From Arabidopsis thaliana (Eukaryota; Streptophyta; Magnoliopsida; Brassicales; Brassicaceae), in NCBI RefSeq assembly GCF_000001735.4, contig NC_003075.7, positions 7,875,001-7,939,000 of the forward strand: DNA of 64,000 nt, in the 5' to 3' direction. Of this stretch, positions 11,865 to 24,121 are shown in pieces. A model generated the notes under the pieces. That model worked only from the letters and a program-made list of their open reading frames with translations, was not told the DNA's origin and did not search any database. The translations under genes were made by a program, and so were the position numbers. Position 1 is the stretch's first letter. Each line of letters begins with the position of its first letter.

Positions 11865-12770
11865 AAACTCAAATATATAATAAAGTTGAGATTGTTCTCA
11901 TATTTGAATCACTGTTAGAAATGAAAATAACATTTGAAAGACATAAATTTCTATCTAATCAATAGAAGTCTCATATCCACAAAAGATAAAAAAAAAAAAA
12001 AAAAAAAAATCTCTTATCAAATTTCTATCTAACTAATTTGACGGATATTATGCTAATTAAAAGTCTCAAATAAAAACTAAAAAACAAAAACAAAAGAAGA
12101 CAAGACGTACCGTACCGTTGACACAAAGCATCCGTGCATCATTTCTGTCACTTTTTCCGACAAAGCACGTATATTCTGTCTACTTTCATCACAGATCTAC
12201 GCAGTAATTAACAAAATATCTATTAAGAATCAAAAACACATAGAAAAAGAGAATAAAAACCAACTGATTAGATCTAAATCTGTATCGTTTTCGCTAACCA
12301 TATCGACAGTGTAATCCATTGGAGAATTCTTTCAGTTTTTCTTTGCTTGCTTGGTCTTAATCCTAAATCAATAAAAGTTAAATAGTTTAAGACAAGTATA
12401 TCTGAAATTTGATCGAATATTTTATATTGCTTGCCTGAAATGGATTCCTTCTTCCCGTACTGCTACAAAAGCAAATCTAACGTTGACACACTGCCGATTA
12501 CACCGAGAGCTATATCTTCTCGCCTTTGGATTCTGCTTCATCTTCAACCATGGATCAGAGAAGTTTTTGGTTCTTTGGGCGGCTGTGTTCTTGTCTTGCT
12601 ATGCTACGATATATATATCTATACAGAAGAAACAAAAGGTTTGTAAACCCTAATTATCTTTTTTGTCAGAGGGGGCATGTGTCACAACGTGTTTGGACAA
12701 CAAATAATCTAAAATCTTATCACAAGGTTTGTTTGGACAACAAATGTAAAGATTTCTTTCCATAAAAATT
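11865..12770 (-). repeat. Gene-like three-copy module, copy A
   Basis: Similar to 17360-19130 (copy B) and 22830-23900 (copy C). Read on minus it resembles the 5' end of a spliced gene: a TATA-like ATATATATAT run (~12605-12620), a leader containing a telo-box-like AAACCCTAA (~12640), an exon with KIEEAESEGEN-type coding in copy B, and an exon reading NSPMDYTVDMVSENDTDLDL (12240-12335). Copy A carries stops and an insertion of ~30 bases near 12470-12510. I do not recognise the protein. A poly-A tract of about 20 bases at ~11990-12009 sits inside. Confidence 0.5.
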
Positions 12771-12949
12771 AATTTGAATAATAGGACTATTCTAATTTTA
12801 AAAGATTTCTTTCTATGTATAACAAACTATTCGAAAATGTATGAATGAACTGTGATACCAAAAAAAAATTCTGTTGTGAAATAGAGTAATAAATTTTGCA
12901 GTGGTGAATTTTACAGAATCCAGATTGTCTGTTAAATGCTAAGACTTCA

Positions 12950-13095
12950 TACGCTTGGAGATCGTTGTTGCAAAGTCGAGATTTGCAAAGACAAGGTCTA
13001 TGATTTGCTATGGAGACGACTCGATGATCAACGCTTGGTCCGATCCCTGGTTGCCTTCACATCCACCAAGACTGCCACGGCCTCGTAATCAAACT
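12950..13095 (+). mobile_element. LINE (non-LTR retrotransposon) fragment, RT C-terminal region
   Basis: The plus strand reads SYAWRSLLQSRDL, then after a frameshift INAWSDPWLPSHPPRLPRPR. This matches the conserved stretch downstream of the reverse transcriptase in plant L1-type elements, where 'W+SLL..+DLI.KG..W.IG(D/N)G..I..W.DPWLP' is typical. The reverse transcriptase core and endonuclease are absent. Confidence 0.6.
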
Positions 13096-13529
13096 GATGG
13101 AAATTATATGGTCTAAGACTGTGTGAAAGCCACAGGAAACAGCTGGAACGAAACAAAAATTTGATAGTGCTTGCAGAGGAAGATGTCAAAGAAAGTTTAG
13201 CAATCAAGCTCAGCCACATTTCCAATAATTAGCCATGTGGATCCTTTGGAGATTGTGGAAGAGTAGGAATTTGGTAATGTTTCAACGAAAGAGTCTCTCT
13301 GCGTAAATGTTATTTTTCTGGCCAAGAATGATATGAAACAATGGAAGTTTACAGAAGAAGCAACAAAATCATCAAAGAAGCAACGAAATAAGCCATACGT
13401 TTTGGAGATGACGGCCAAAGAATTAGACAAAGTGTAACTATATATGATTGATCCTTTGTCAATGGAAGATTACAGTCAAATCAGGTTGAGTTATCAAATA
13501 TTATTTGGTTACTTATCTTGTATCAGGTC

Positions 13530-13665
13530 AAAGCACATGCAGAGTAACTATGAATGCTCTCGAAAGCTAACTACAAGCGCTTTGATCATGGTAATGCAAC
13601 ACTGTTGGACTAAAGGATACACGAAGGTTATTTTTTGAAGGTGACTGTCTAGTTTTCAGTCTCAC
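13530..13665 (+). mobile_element. LINE RNase H-domain fragment 1
   Basis: The plus strand reads a partial frame ALIMVMQHCWTKGYTKVIF, followed after one shifted base by EGDC. This is the helix-strand section of the RNase H domain found at the C-terminus of plant LINEs (E..AL..AM..C...G+..+.+EGDC). It continues the degraded LINE that starts near 12950. Confidence 0.55.
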
Positions 13666-13984
13666 TTTTATGTTCCTTCTATTATCACGAATGCCTTATA
13701 TTGTGACTATTGAAACTCTTGACACCACTATTAATAACGTCAGATGTTAAAACAAAAAAAAAACTAGTGGTGAAAAGAATGAAAATGTTAAGAGTGATAT
13801 ATAATAGGTAGGTGTGTTAATTTTAATGTCAACATAAAATCTATCTTTTAAAAATTATATGATCCAACGTCCCACTATGGTTAAAAGTTTTAGATAAAAT
13901 TTTAATTTATTATCCTTCACGAATCAAGCACATCTAACATTAATGTTAATTACTATATTAATCTCCACCCGTATTTTTTCACGT

Positions 13985-14150
13985 AAGAGTTTTGGTCATG
14001 GGAATGAAACATTGTTGGAGTAGAGGATACAAGAAGGTTGCTTTAATTTTGAAGATGACTGTTGGGGAGCATTGGTGGATATACTCAATCACAAAACGAT
14101 TAACTTTGGAGCCAAGTTATTGGAAGATGCAAGATATTGAAAGATCAAGA
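13985..14150 (+). mobile_element. LINE RNase H-domain fragment 2
   Basis: A second copy of the same section: VLVMGMKHCWSRGYKKVA, then in another frame ALVDILNHKTINFGAKLLEDA. Together with fragment 1 this shows a duplicated LINE tail. Confidence 0.55.
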
Positions 14151-14799
14151 TAGACTAAGTCAATCAGTCTCACTTTTGTGTTCCTTCTATCATCACGAAT
14201 GCCTTACATTGTGACTATTTAAACTAACGACACCATATTAATAAAGTCAAATGTTAAAAAAAAGCAGTGAAAACAGTGAAAATTTTAAGAGTGATAATAG
14301 GTAGGTGTGTTTATAAATACTAAACTGTTTGAATTCATTAATAAATAAGTGAGAAAAGTTTTAAAATAATTTTGGCATTTGACATAATAATGGTTTTGAT
14401 ACATTATATAAGATGTAGATAACAATATTGTAAGAACACATGTTTGTATATGTGTTTATAAATTGTTTGTACTTTGGTTTATGGTTCATACTTATCAATT
14501 TATCTTATCAGTGATTTACGCTGTTTTCTGTATCGAAATTATTTATCATTTTCATCTGACTATTTTTGATAGATTAGACCATAAGCAACGCTAGTCCCTT
14601 ATAAGATGCTATTTCAATAAATCAAAAAAAAAAAAAAAATAGAAAGGAAGGGACTGAGGAGAGAAGGGCTCCAAAAACCCTGATGAGGGACAATCTCAAC
14701 ACCAATTATACACGTGTAGGTTTTTTAGTAGTCAAACAATATTAAAAAATTTTAAAATATAATTGTAAAACTAAAATAAGAGAAAATCCCGTTTTGATA

Positions 14800-15000
14800 T
14801 TTTCAATTGGATTAGGGATGTTCAAGCTTCGAAGAAACGATTTCAGGAGTGCAGATTCACATGGGTCAATCGAAAACAGAACAAACCGACGGATATTCTT
14901 GCCAAGGGTCGCTTACTCCAGAATGAACAATTTAAATTTTACTCTTACGTTCCGATTGTAATTTCCTCAGCCTTACAGCTGGACAACTCTGGTTCATAAT
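14800..15000 (+). mobile_element. LINE RNase H C-terminal fragment
   Basis: The plus strand reads a frame with FQECRFTWVNRKQNKPTDIL, AKGRLLQNEQFKFYSYVP and VISSALQLDNSGS before a stop. The pattern 'F..V.R+.N..AD.LAK' is the last conserved block of LINE RNase H domains. A fainter echo occurs near 19855-19920. Confidence 0.6.
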
Positions 15001-15309
15001 ATCAATGGAAAAGAAGATGCTAAAACAAAATAAAAAGTTAAAATATCACCCTGTAAAGTCACAAAAGTTTAAAATAACTTAAAAATTAAAAATCTATCTA
15101 GCTAGAAGCTATATTATATCTTATATGTAAAATAGAACATATTTTAGTAAAGGTTTTAATTTTAGTTTTCAGAAGGAAATCCAATTTTTTAAAATTATAT
15201 GTTTAGTGTCACTAAACATATAAAGACACTAAACATATAATTTTAAAATTTTAGATTTTCTTCTGAACACTAAAATAATAAACTTTACTAAATTAGTGTT
15301 TAATTTTCC

Positions 15310-15990
15310 ATGTTTCAAGTTTTGCAAAACCGTTTGTTTCTTCCAAAAACAATTTTGTCATCTAGACTAAAGGAGGCCTTTCATGAGTTTAAGAATGACT
15401 TTAAGATTCAAAACCTAATTTTGCATATTTAATTGTCTCATCTTTTCCAAATACAGAATCGTGGGTGAATAAATGTAATTTCTAATGGTATCATCAAATG
15501 ATTTGGTGTATCGTAGCACAACATCAATTGTTCAAGATTCGGCATTGTCTTCAGAAAGTGGTTGACCTACTTGATTTGATCAGCTGTGTCTTCGTTGTCA
15601 TCACAAAGTTCGTTAATCTCTATTATCAAGTCCGGTGAAGGTCCTTAAGATATTTAAGTTTGAAGAAATTTGTGATGACAATGAAGACATAAAGGAGCAG
15701 ATCGAGCACGTCAAACACTTCCTAATTAAAGCAATGCCAAATCTTGATCAGGTGATGTTGTGGTAGGATAAACCAAATGATCTAATGAATGTCATGAGAT
15801 GGTGTAGTCTTTTTAGACGACTACGTCATCTCCATGATCTGATGAATGTCACTTGCAACATCTTTCCCGCTTCTAGTATCCTAGCTGAGCTTGAAAAACT
15901 CATGGCTTTGGGCTTAGCTAGAAAGACTTAATCTCTTCATTTTCAGGCCAAATTTCCCAACCAAGCTTCTTTAGCTAACCTTCTAAAGTG
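15310..15990. repeat. Head-to-head FBD fragments of F-box/LRR genes
   Basis: 15485-15609 read on minus (EDTADQIK.VNHFLKTMPNLEQLMLCYDTP) and 15640-15790 read on plus (VKVLKIFKFEEICDDNEDI, EHVKHFLIKAMPNLDQVMLW) are the same FBD domain in opposite orientation, about 55 bases apart. The plus copy still has the normal 'PVKVLK' entry of FBD domains. Downstream, 15790-15990 resembles 20960-21170 and has no protein I recognise. Stops interrupt both copies. Confidence 0.6.
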
Positions 15991-15999
15991 CAATGTAAG

Positions 16000-17120
16000 C
16001 TAAATAAATAGTACATACAATGCGGAATTCCGGACTTTAGGGACTCTAGCAGAGACTTTGTTCATAACAATCAAACCATGGAATCCGTAACACTTGATCC
16101 GCCCGTAGGCGTCTATCAAGGTTTTAAAATTCACTCCAACTGTGGTGTCGAGACCCGCTTTCTCGCTCTTAATGAGGTTTCAAGACACGCTTTCCTGATA
16201 GTTACTCTAGTTCTTGTATCGAGTTTGTTCACATTGGATATTTCATGTCGATACAAGGCAACTTTATCTCTTTTTCTAACGTTCATCTAAAAATTATAAA
16301 ACCAGAAATTTTAGCAAAAAACTTTAGGGACATAGTCGGATGACTATTTTAGTTTTTCAGTGACCACTAGTACATGAACAGAATGACCTACAACCGATAA
16401 TCATTTCAACTACAACCAAAAACTAATTATAATTAGAAATGCATTACTAGGCTAGTCTTAACATAATATATGAACTCAGTGGCCTACATTTACTATCATC
16501 AATTGCTTTTTCCAACATCAGAGAAGAATAAAGAAAAAAAATACCCAATGTATTATAAAATATAGAAATTCAACTTAAGTAGATTTATTTACTGTTTTAA
16601 TTAAGCTAGTTCTCGCTTTCGCCACACGAGACATGGTAGAAGCATCCATTCAACATCACAAGTTGGCTTATCCCCTTTAAGGACTTACTTATTATTATTC
16701 AAAGCACAATTGAGATGAAATTACAAGCCACAAGAGTCACATACAATTCATGTATGAAGAAAAAGGATGATTGGCTTGTCGTTCCATCTAGATTGTGCTT
16801 TCAATAGTGATAAATCAGGTCGCAAGGATGATAAGCCAAGTTTATATTGGTGGATACTTCCATTGCTTCTCTTGTGGCAAAAACAACATCAATCTGAGTA
16901 AAATAAAAGAGTCTATCTTTTTCCAATTAGGTTCTACATTTAATGCAACTCTGAATAGACTTTTAGTTTTTATATTTTCCCTTACTTAAGTGTTGGAAGA
17001 AGCAATTGATTATCGTAAAGAAATACAGAATAGTATATGTACTTTGTTGTAGTCCTCTCTTAGCTCAGAAGCTTGTAAAGGTAAAAAAAAAGTACATAAC
17101 ACTATCTGAAACGTAGAGAA
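16000..17120. other. No gene recognised
   Basis: Short frames only. The longest (16078-16290 plus and 16795-16989 plus) show no domain and no supporting splice or promoter signal that I can see. Confidence 0.4.
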
Positions 17121-17129
17121 AGCTATGAA

Positions 17130-17310
17130 GATCATTTGCGTCTAGAGGTGGAGTGCTATACATAGTGACATACAATCCAAGTGGCTCCATGAAAAACTAA
17201 ACCATGTATGCACAACCAATGGACCATCTTCATTCATTGCTCATGGAATAAATTCCATTCATTGTTTTAAGATATTTTTAATGTTTTTGGATTTTGTATA
17301 AAAATCCCGT
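17130..17310. repeat. Dispersed repeat, copy 3 of 3
   Basis: Related to 9590-9870 and 10845-11045 (AAGTGGCTCCATGAAAA, ATGGACCATCTTCATTCAT, GATATTTTTAATGTTTTTGG). It directly precedes module copy B, just as copy 2 precedes module copy A, so one ~2 kb segment was duplicated. Confidence 0.6.
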
Positions 17311-17359
17311 TTATGCATAGATATGTATTGACTTTTTATATATTGATTAATAAAGCTAC

Positions 17360-17678
17360 GTTGAGATTGTTCTCCCATATGTGAATCACTAATGAATTTA
17401 ACATTTGAAAGACATGAATTTTTATCTAATCAATAATAAGTCTCATATATTAAAGAAAAACAAAACAAATCAAATCAAAAATAGTCTTTTATCTAATCAA
17501 TTTTTCTCTAACCAACTTGACAGATGTTATGCTAACTAAAAGTCTCAAATCTATAAAAACAAAACAAAACAAAAGAAGACGTACCGTTGAAAGTGTATCA
17601 CTTCTGTCACTTTTTCCCGACAGCTCGTAGTGCACTTTCATCACAGATCTACAGAGTAATTTACAACAAATCTTTTAA

Positions 17679-17728
<50 letters not shown>

Positions 17729-19130
17729 CAAAGAATAAAACCCAACTGATTATATTGGAATCTGTATTGTTTCCCTAACCATGTGAGAATTCATTTAGTT
17801 TTTGTTTGCTTGCTTGGTCTAACAACTAAATCAATAAAAGTTGAATGGTTTAAGACAACTACACAAATACATGTTCAATCTATATGTATCAAAAGTTGAT
17901 TGAATATGAGTTGAACATTAAGAAGAAAAACAAGACACGTGAATGTACCTTGTATAGTAGAAGATTCAACACCCTGTAATCAAAGGACTTCAAATGAATT
18001 TCTCTCATCACATGTATCTTCAAATGTAAAGCAAAATCAAAGAGACAACAATATACTGAACCAGTTACCTTGTTTTAGATTGAAAGAGCATTAAGCTTTC
18101 TTTCTAACGCCAATACTCTTCACCCGACTTAACCTCACGTTGTATTCTAAACCCATGCAACAAATTAACGACATATGTTTGTCCGTTTCCTGATAAAACA
18201 GTAAGAAAATAAAATAAAAAGTTATAGCAAGGAATTATCTTACCTGTAAAAAAAAAATGAATTACATGTGTGTCAAAAAGGCCCTCACGTTCAAGCAGAT
18301 ATCCAAGCGGCTTTTACGGGTTAGCTTCAAACAAAACTCGTGATTCAGCAAACCACATATATATAAAGGACTCAAAATCAAGCGATTAAAACGAATCTGT
18401 ACCTTTAATTTCGCTAACCATATCGACATTTTAATCCATTGGAGAATTCTTTTACTTTTTGTTTGTTTATTACGATCTAACAAATAAGTCAATAGAAGTT
18501 AATTAGTTTAAGACAAGTATATATCTGATATTTGATACGAAAATAAAATATGTCTTACCTGAATTTGATTCCTTCTTCTCGTAAAATGAGATCTTCATTT
18601 CCACCATTCTCGCCTTCGGATTCTGCTTCTTCGATCTTCAACAATGGATCAGAGAAGTCGTTGCCTCTTTACGCGGCTAGGGTTTTTCTTTACATGGTGG
18701 CTATCAAAAAGGTGTGAAGTGTTTGATATGTTTGGCTATATATATGTATACAGAAGAAAAGGAATCGTAAACCCTAATTATCTTTTTCTTTCTAGAGTGT
18801 GTCATCATCCTGACAGGTGTCACAACGTCTTTGGACAACAAAATTTCTTACCCTATATGGCCTTATCATTTACTCAGTGTATCTTATCCCAAACTCTCTT
18901 TATTTCAGCAAATGCTATATATTAATCTAATTATTGTTATTTTTTCTTTTGATTTTTATTTATTTTTGTTTGTCTTTTTTTTTTTCTTGCTTACAGGATT
19001 GGTTTTGTACTTTGTCTATAAAATAAATAAATCTAATCTAATTTTAATACCTTTTCTTAATTAATTTAGTGTCAAAATATTTTTTTCAAAAACAAACTAT
19101 TTGAAAATATGTGAATTTTAATATGAAAAG
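17360..19130 (-). repeat. Gene-like three-copy module, copy B
   Basis: The longest copy. On minus: TATA-like run and leader (18725-18790, including AAACCCTA), an exon-like stretch 18556-18660 reading SDPLLKIEEAESEGENGGNE and ending in a GTAAGAC donor, a second stretch ~18360-18450, a third ~18265-18400 and a fourth ~18100-18195 (GNGQTYVVNLLHGF, REVKSGEEYW) after a TCAG acceptor. The left third (17360-17860) repeats 11880-12360 of copy A. I do not recognise the encoded protein. Confidence 0.5.
17681..17726. repeat. (AT)23 microsatellite
   Basis: 46 bases of perfect AT dinucleotide inside module copy B. It is absent from copies A and C at the same place, so it expanded after duplication. Confidence 0.95.
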
Positions 19131-20860
19131 GATTCAATGGTGAAAAAGTGAAAATGTAAGTGCCGATGAGCCGAAAGCTTAAAAATAATTTTGGTGTCTA
19201 ATGTAATAATGGTTTGATTATAAAAAATAAATTAATAATGGTTTGAATATATATTGTAAGAAAAATCTTTAAATTATTAAAAATATGCAAAAAAAAAAGA
19301 ATATGACTTAGAAATATTAAATGCATCACTTTTTTTAGTGTTCATACGTATCGTTTTATCCTTCCCACCAAAAAAAATACGTATCGTTTTATCCTCTCCC
19401 TGATTGATGCCTTATTCTATATATGTTGAAACTTTCACATTCTCCTTACTATCTTTTGACTCATAACAGGCACACAGTATACATAATGAATTGTTTTGCG
19501 CAATCACATAGTATACAAGTTAAGATCTCACCTCTAACAACCACAAAAGTTAAAACATAACTGTAAATATTAAAATTCTATCTAGAATCTATTTTATATC
19601 TTATGTGCAAAATAAGCTCTAGTTTATAAGAGAATGGTAGAAGATTTGCTTATAAATAATTACCCTTTTTCGACAACTTATAGAAGCATTAGCATGTACC
19701 CTTTATTCGAAATATGAGGCTCTATGAGACCATTAGAGCAACTGCATAGAAGTTTGAAGTGCTTTGACCTAAAAATAGACTAAACCCTCAAACTTTTGTG
19801 AAATTTAGGTTATAGTATGATTTTGACAAAAAATTAGGTTCTTCAGTTAGCAAAGAACCATCGAGCTGGATCTTCCGACTTCATTTATTATTCTTATGTT
19901 CCTGATTGTATTTCAGATGTTTTTCACAATGACAACATTGATTATGATTAATAAATGAAGTTGATTGTTAAAAACAAAATCTACGAATTCAATTGTGAAA
20001 TAGAGTAGTAAATGTTTTAGTGGTGAAAACATTGAAAATCTTAAGAATGAATATAGGTAGGTGTGTTTATAATGTAAGTGACGAAATTTTAAAAATAACT
20101 TTAGCATTTGTTATAATAATGATCTGAATATTATAGATTAATATATAAGATAAATATATTGTAAGAACACAGTTTTAAATTATAAAAATATGTGTCTATA
20201 AAACGTTTTATAAATTGAAATTTTTACATATATATCACTTTGGTTTAAGGTTCATATGTATCGTTTTATTTCTTCATTGATTGGCGGCTTTTTCTATATG
20301 TCAAAGTTTATCGCCTTTTTCTTACGATTTTTAATTGATTACACCCAAGTAGTTACCATATAGAAAATCTTTTATTGCAGCGATAAAATTTATGGAGAGA
20401 GAGATTATATAAACTAAAATCTCACCTTCTAAAGTCACAAAAGTTGAAGAAAACTAAAATTATTTAAAAACTATCTAAAAGCTATATTATATCTTATTTG
20501 TAAAATAAATTTATTAAAACACAAGTTTTATTTTTCTTTTCAAAAGAAAATTTATCTTTTGAAAATTGCATGATCCAACTGTAAAGATAGTAGAGTCCAT
20601 ATTAGAACAAGAAAATGAGTTTTTGTTAGTCCATATTTGTTCTCTTTGTTTGCTACTCCAACAACGCATTTATGTGGTCCTAGAAGAACTAACTTAAGTT
20701 CCATGGCGCTTGATTTTTATACTTGCCTCCATCAAGTCGATGGAGTTATGTTATATATATGTAGAGAGTAGTGACCATCATTAACACATAGTTACAATTA
20801 CAAATTGGTTACTTTCCTTTAGAAATTGAGCTCTTTCGTTCTTAAGTTTAAGAGGTATCC
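19130..20860. other. Repeat-derived AT-rich DNA, no gene
   Basis: Contains short echoes of other parts of the window: 19990-20110 resembles 13760-13815 and 14260-14320 (GTGGTGAAAA..., ATAGGTAGGTGTGTT), and 19860-19920 resembles the LINE tail. No continuous frame. Confidence 0.45.
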
Positions 20861-21170
20861 TCTTATCCAAAAACAGGGGGAATAAAAGCTAAGTAACTTC
20901 TACTGGTATCACTCTTAATGTCAAGTACAGTGAAGTGATCGGACTAGACCCTAGCTACTTTCAAGTCCAAAAATAGTTTTTTCAGACGATTGTATTATCT
21001 CCTTGATCAGATTAACCTCGCTTAAAACAGTTCCACAGCTTCTCCAATCCAATCCCATTGGAGCTTGATAAACTCATAGGGCTAGAAAGACTCAACCTCT
21101 TCACTTTCAGGCCAAATTCCAACCAAGCTTCTTCCGCTAACCTTTTAAACTTAGGGATGGACGGATGACA
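20860..21170. repeat. Second copy of the 15790-15990 block
   Basis: Shares CTCATAG/GGGCTAGAAAGACT, CTTCACTTTCAGGCCAAAT and AACCAAGCTTCTTCCGCTAACCTT with 15890-15985. It has no intact reading frame. Confidence 0.5.
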
Positions 21171-21290
21171 ACTTTCGTTTTTCAGTTTCAGAGACCCCTA
21201 GTTGATATAATAAATGAACACAATAAAATACAATGGATAAGCATTTAAATTATGGATTAAGCGTTCAAAAATAAAAGGAGTTACAACAAA

Positions 21291-22345
21291 TCATATATAT
21301 GAAAGTTGGTCAACTCTCTCCATATGAGTGATACATCATCACACCAATGAGTGCTACATGTCATTCTAAATTAATATCATTAAAAATAATAAAACTTAGT
21401 GATAAAAAAATAAAAGTTTTACATTGCATTGAATCATCCATTAATCCCACTCTTAACTAAATATCTTCATCTAAAAGAAAAAATATAAAAAATCATGTTA
21501 ATGTATTAAACACTACTTTCATCTTACTTTTCTTATTTTGCTATTTTTAATAGTATTACTTGATAACGACAAGAAATTTTCGGGTATTGCAATTTATTTG
21601 TTTGCTACTTAACTTTCTTAGTTTAGAATATTAACTTAATTGTTTCTTATTATTACATTTTTTGGTCTACATGATATGGTTTTTTTGTGCTTTATGATAA
21701 ATGGGTAACATTAATAATGACATACATGTTTTTTTAAGTAATGGTATTTTGAGATGTTATATATACTAAAAAATTCAATATACGATACTCTCTCCAATAT
21801 AGTTATATGCAAATGCAAAGAGAGAAACCTAAAAGTGTTGACTTAAAATACTATTTAATTTTTGCTTCTTTTTTTTCTCTTTCATATGAAAACTTTTAAA
21901 GCAAATGAGTAGTTAGTTATACATTTGTTATTCAAATTACGTAAATTCAATATTTAGCTATGAGCCTATGATTGGAATACTAGATTAGGAGAGAATACAT
22001 AGATTGAATTTTTTGCTTAGAATCAATTTAGGCAACTTTCAAACCAAATAAGTAAACATAATTGCATACCATTGTATCATATATTGTTGATTTAAGTATT
22101 TCATGATAGTGAAAAAAGATTATAATCTTGGGTATATAGAGAAGAAGATTTATACATGAAAAAAATATAATTGATATTTGAATCAAAAATGAATCTAACT
22201 ATACAAATATAATTACAAAAAATAAATATAACTTTATTAACTACATAATAACATACACAAAAATAACATAAATTAACAATAAAAATAGTTAAACATAATT
22301 TTTCTTAAACAATTTTTGAAACAATAACCCACGCTACTAACCTAG
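21291..22345 (+). mobile_element. Non-autonomous Helitron (ATREP-like), copy 1
   Basis: Starts TCATATATATGAAAGTTGGTC after an A and ends CCTAG before a T, the A|T target pattern of Helitrons. It is about 1.05 kb with no transposase frame. The same element at 30247-31951 has identical start and end logic. Here the 3' hairpin is damaged: the second half of the ACCCA...TGGGT stem and the following TATTCA are missing, so this copy is immobile. Confidence 0.75.
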
Positions 22346-22829
22346 TAGAAATAAAACAACAGAAATGAATTACTATATATGAACATGATATCTTACAACA
22401 GATATAATAAGTCGAATCGTTTTAGTTATCTTGATCTGAAATTTTACGATGCCATACATTGTAATATATGATGTTTTCTGGTGATGAAGATACTTCGGAA
22501 AAATAATAGAGTGAGTGAAGAACCACATGAACTTCTCGAAACTAATCTTCATTGATCAGGTGGTCAATTTCGAATCAAACAACAATGAAAGAAGAAAACA
22601 ATTGTAGTATTTCTTGATCACTAGTGGTCAAGGAATAGTACTTTGTTTTTTTATTGTTTCACGTTTCGATATAGACAATGATCAGCGAGGATGTTCATGT
22701 GACTTGAGACTTCACTCACTCTATATACTTGGTTCCCAATAATCTTCCTCACCGCAAAACACACAAATTACCGCATATGGTATCGTAAGATTTCAGAACA
22801 AAAGAACTCAGGCGATTCGACTTATGTAT

Positions 22830-23950
22830 CTATATGTGTGGATTGAATTATAACTTAACCCATGCAACAAATTAACAACGTTAACGATCGGTTTATATGT
22901 TTGTCCCTTTCCAAATAAAACAGTTAGAAACAAAAGAAAAGTAACCCATTATTAATGAATAAAGATACATAGGAATTGCTCTCATCAAATCTTCGAGACA
23001 AATCTAAATGATTGAGTGACAACAATAAACTGAACCACTTACATTGTTTTTGATTGAAAGAGCATGACAAAACCTTGGTGTCAAAAGTCCCTCAAGTTCA
23101 AGCAGATCTCCAAGCGGCTTCAACGGGTTAGTTTCAAACAAAACCCGTGATTCAGCTAACCTTATAAAACAAAAAATCAAACGATTAAATCGAATCTGTA
23201 CCGTTAATTTCGCTACCCACATATCAACAGTTTAATCCATTACAGAATTCTTTTAGTTTTTGTTTTCTTGCTTGATCTAACAACTAAATCAATAAAAGTT
23301 AAATGGTTTAAGACAAGTATATCAGATCTTTGATAGAAAATTAAATCTGGCTTGCCTGAATTGGATTCCTTCTTCTCTAACATGTGCTAGTAAAATGAGA
23401 TCTTCATTCCACCATCTCGCCTTCGGATTCTCCTTTATGGATCTTCAACATTGGGTCAGAGAAGTTTAGGCGGCTATGTGATGGCTATAGAACTTGATAT
23501 GTTATGCTATATATATATATGTGTGTGTGTGTATAGGTGTCGTAAACCCTAATTATCATTTTTTTTAGAGTGTGTCAGCCTTGTCAGGTGTCACAACATC
23601 TTTGGACAACAAAATTTCTTACCCTTATCATTTACTCAATATATCTTATCCCAGATTCTCTTTATTTCAGCAAATGCTATATATTAATCTAATTATTATT
23701 AGTTGATTATTTTATTTTATTTTATTTTGTCTTTTTTTTTTCTTGCACACAGAATGGTTTTGTTTATAAAATATAAATGATTTTTAAATTTAATAATTTT
23801 AGTTTCAAAACATTTTTTTTCAATAACAAACTACCTGAAATGTATGAATTCTATTATGAAAAATGATTCAATTATGAAATAAAGTAGTAATTTTGTAGTG
23901 GTGAAAACAGTGAAAATGAAAGTGCCGGAAGCTTCAAAACTTAAAACATA
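22830..23950 (-). repeat. Gene-like three-copy module, copy C
   Basis: On minus: TATA run (23510-23530), leader, degraded first exon (23380-23460), NSxMDxTVDM-like stretch (23200-23260), and an exon-like frame 23035-23165 reading AESRVLFETNPLKPLGDLLE, LEGLLTPRFCHALSIKNN and then a GTAAGTGG donor, and a last block 22855-22920. The 23035-23165 stretch is the best-preserved coding piece of the three copies. Protein family not recognised. Confidence 0.5.
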
Positions 23951-24046
23951 TGATGCCATTATGACTCCGTTTAAGCTTGGTCTTCCTTTATCTCAATATG
24001 ACGCTCTTATTCGCAAACTTATGCCAAGTTTGTCTAATGAGTTCAT

Positions 24047-24121
24047 TCATGTAGTGTGGCTACATGACATTTTTGGAGCAACCATCTCTGATTTTCATGT
24101 AGTGTGGCTACATGACATTTT
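24047..24121. repeat. Tandem pair of a short palindromic repeat
   Basis: TCATGTAGTGTGGCTACATG followed by ACATTTT occurs at 24047 and again at 24095, 48 bases apart. Each contains CATGTAG...CTACATG, a 7-base inverted repeat around a 4-base centre. The flank ACCATCTCTGATTTTCATG (24081) recurs at 24188, so a ~107-base tandem step is also present. Confidence 0.7.

Noticed and set aside
12431-12765. Plus-strand open frames of 71 and 79 residues, and a similar one at 18644-18925
   Set aside because: They lie over the leader of a minus-strand repeat module, differ in frame among copies and show no domain.
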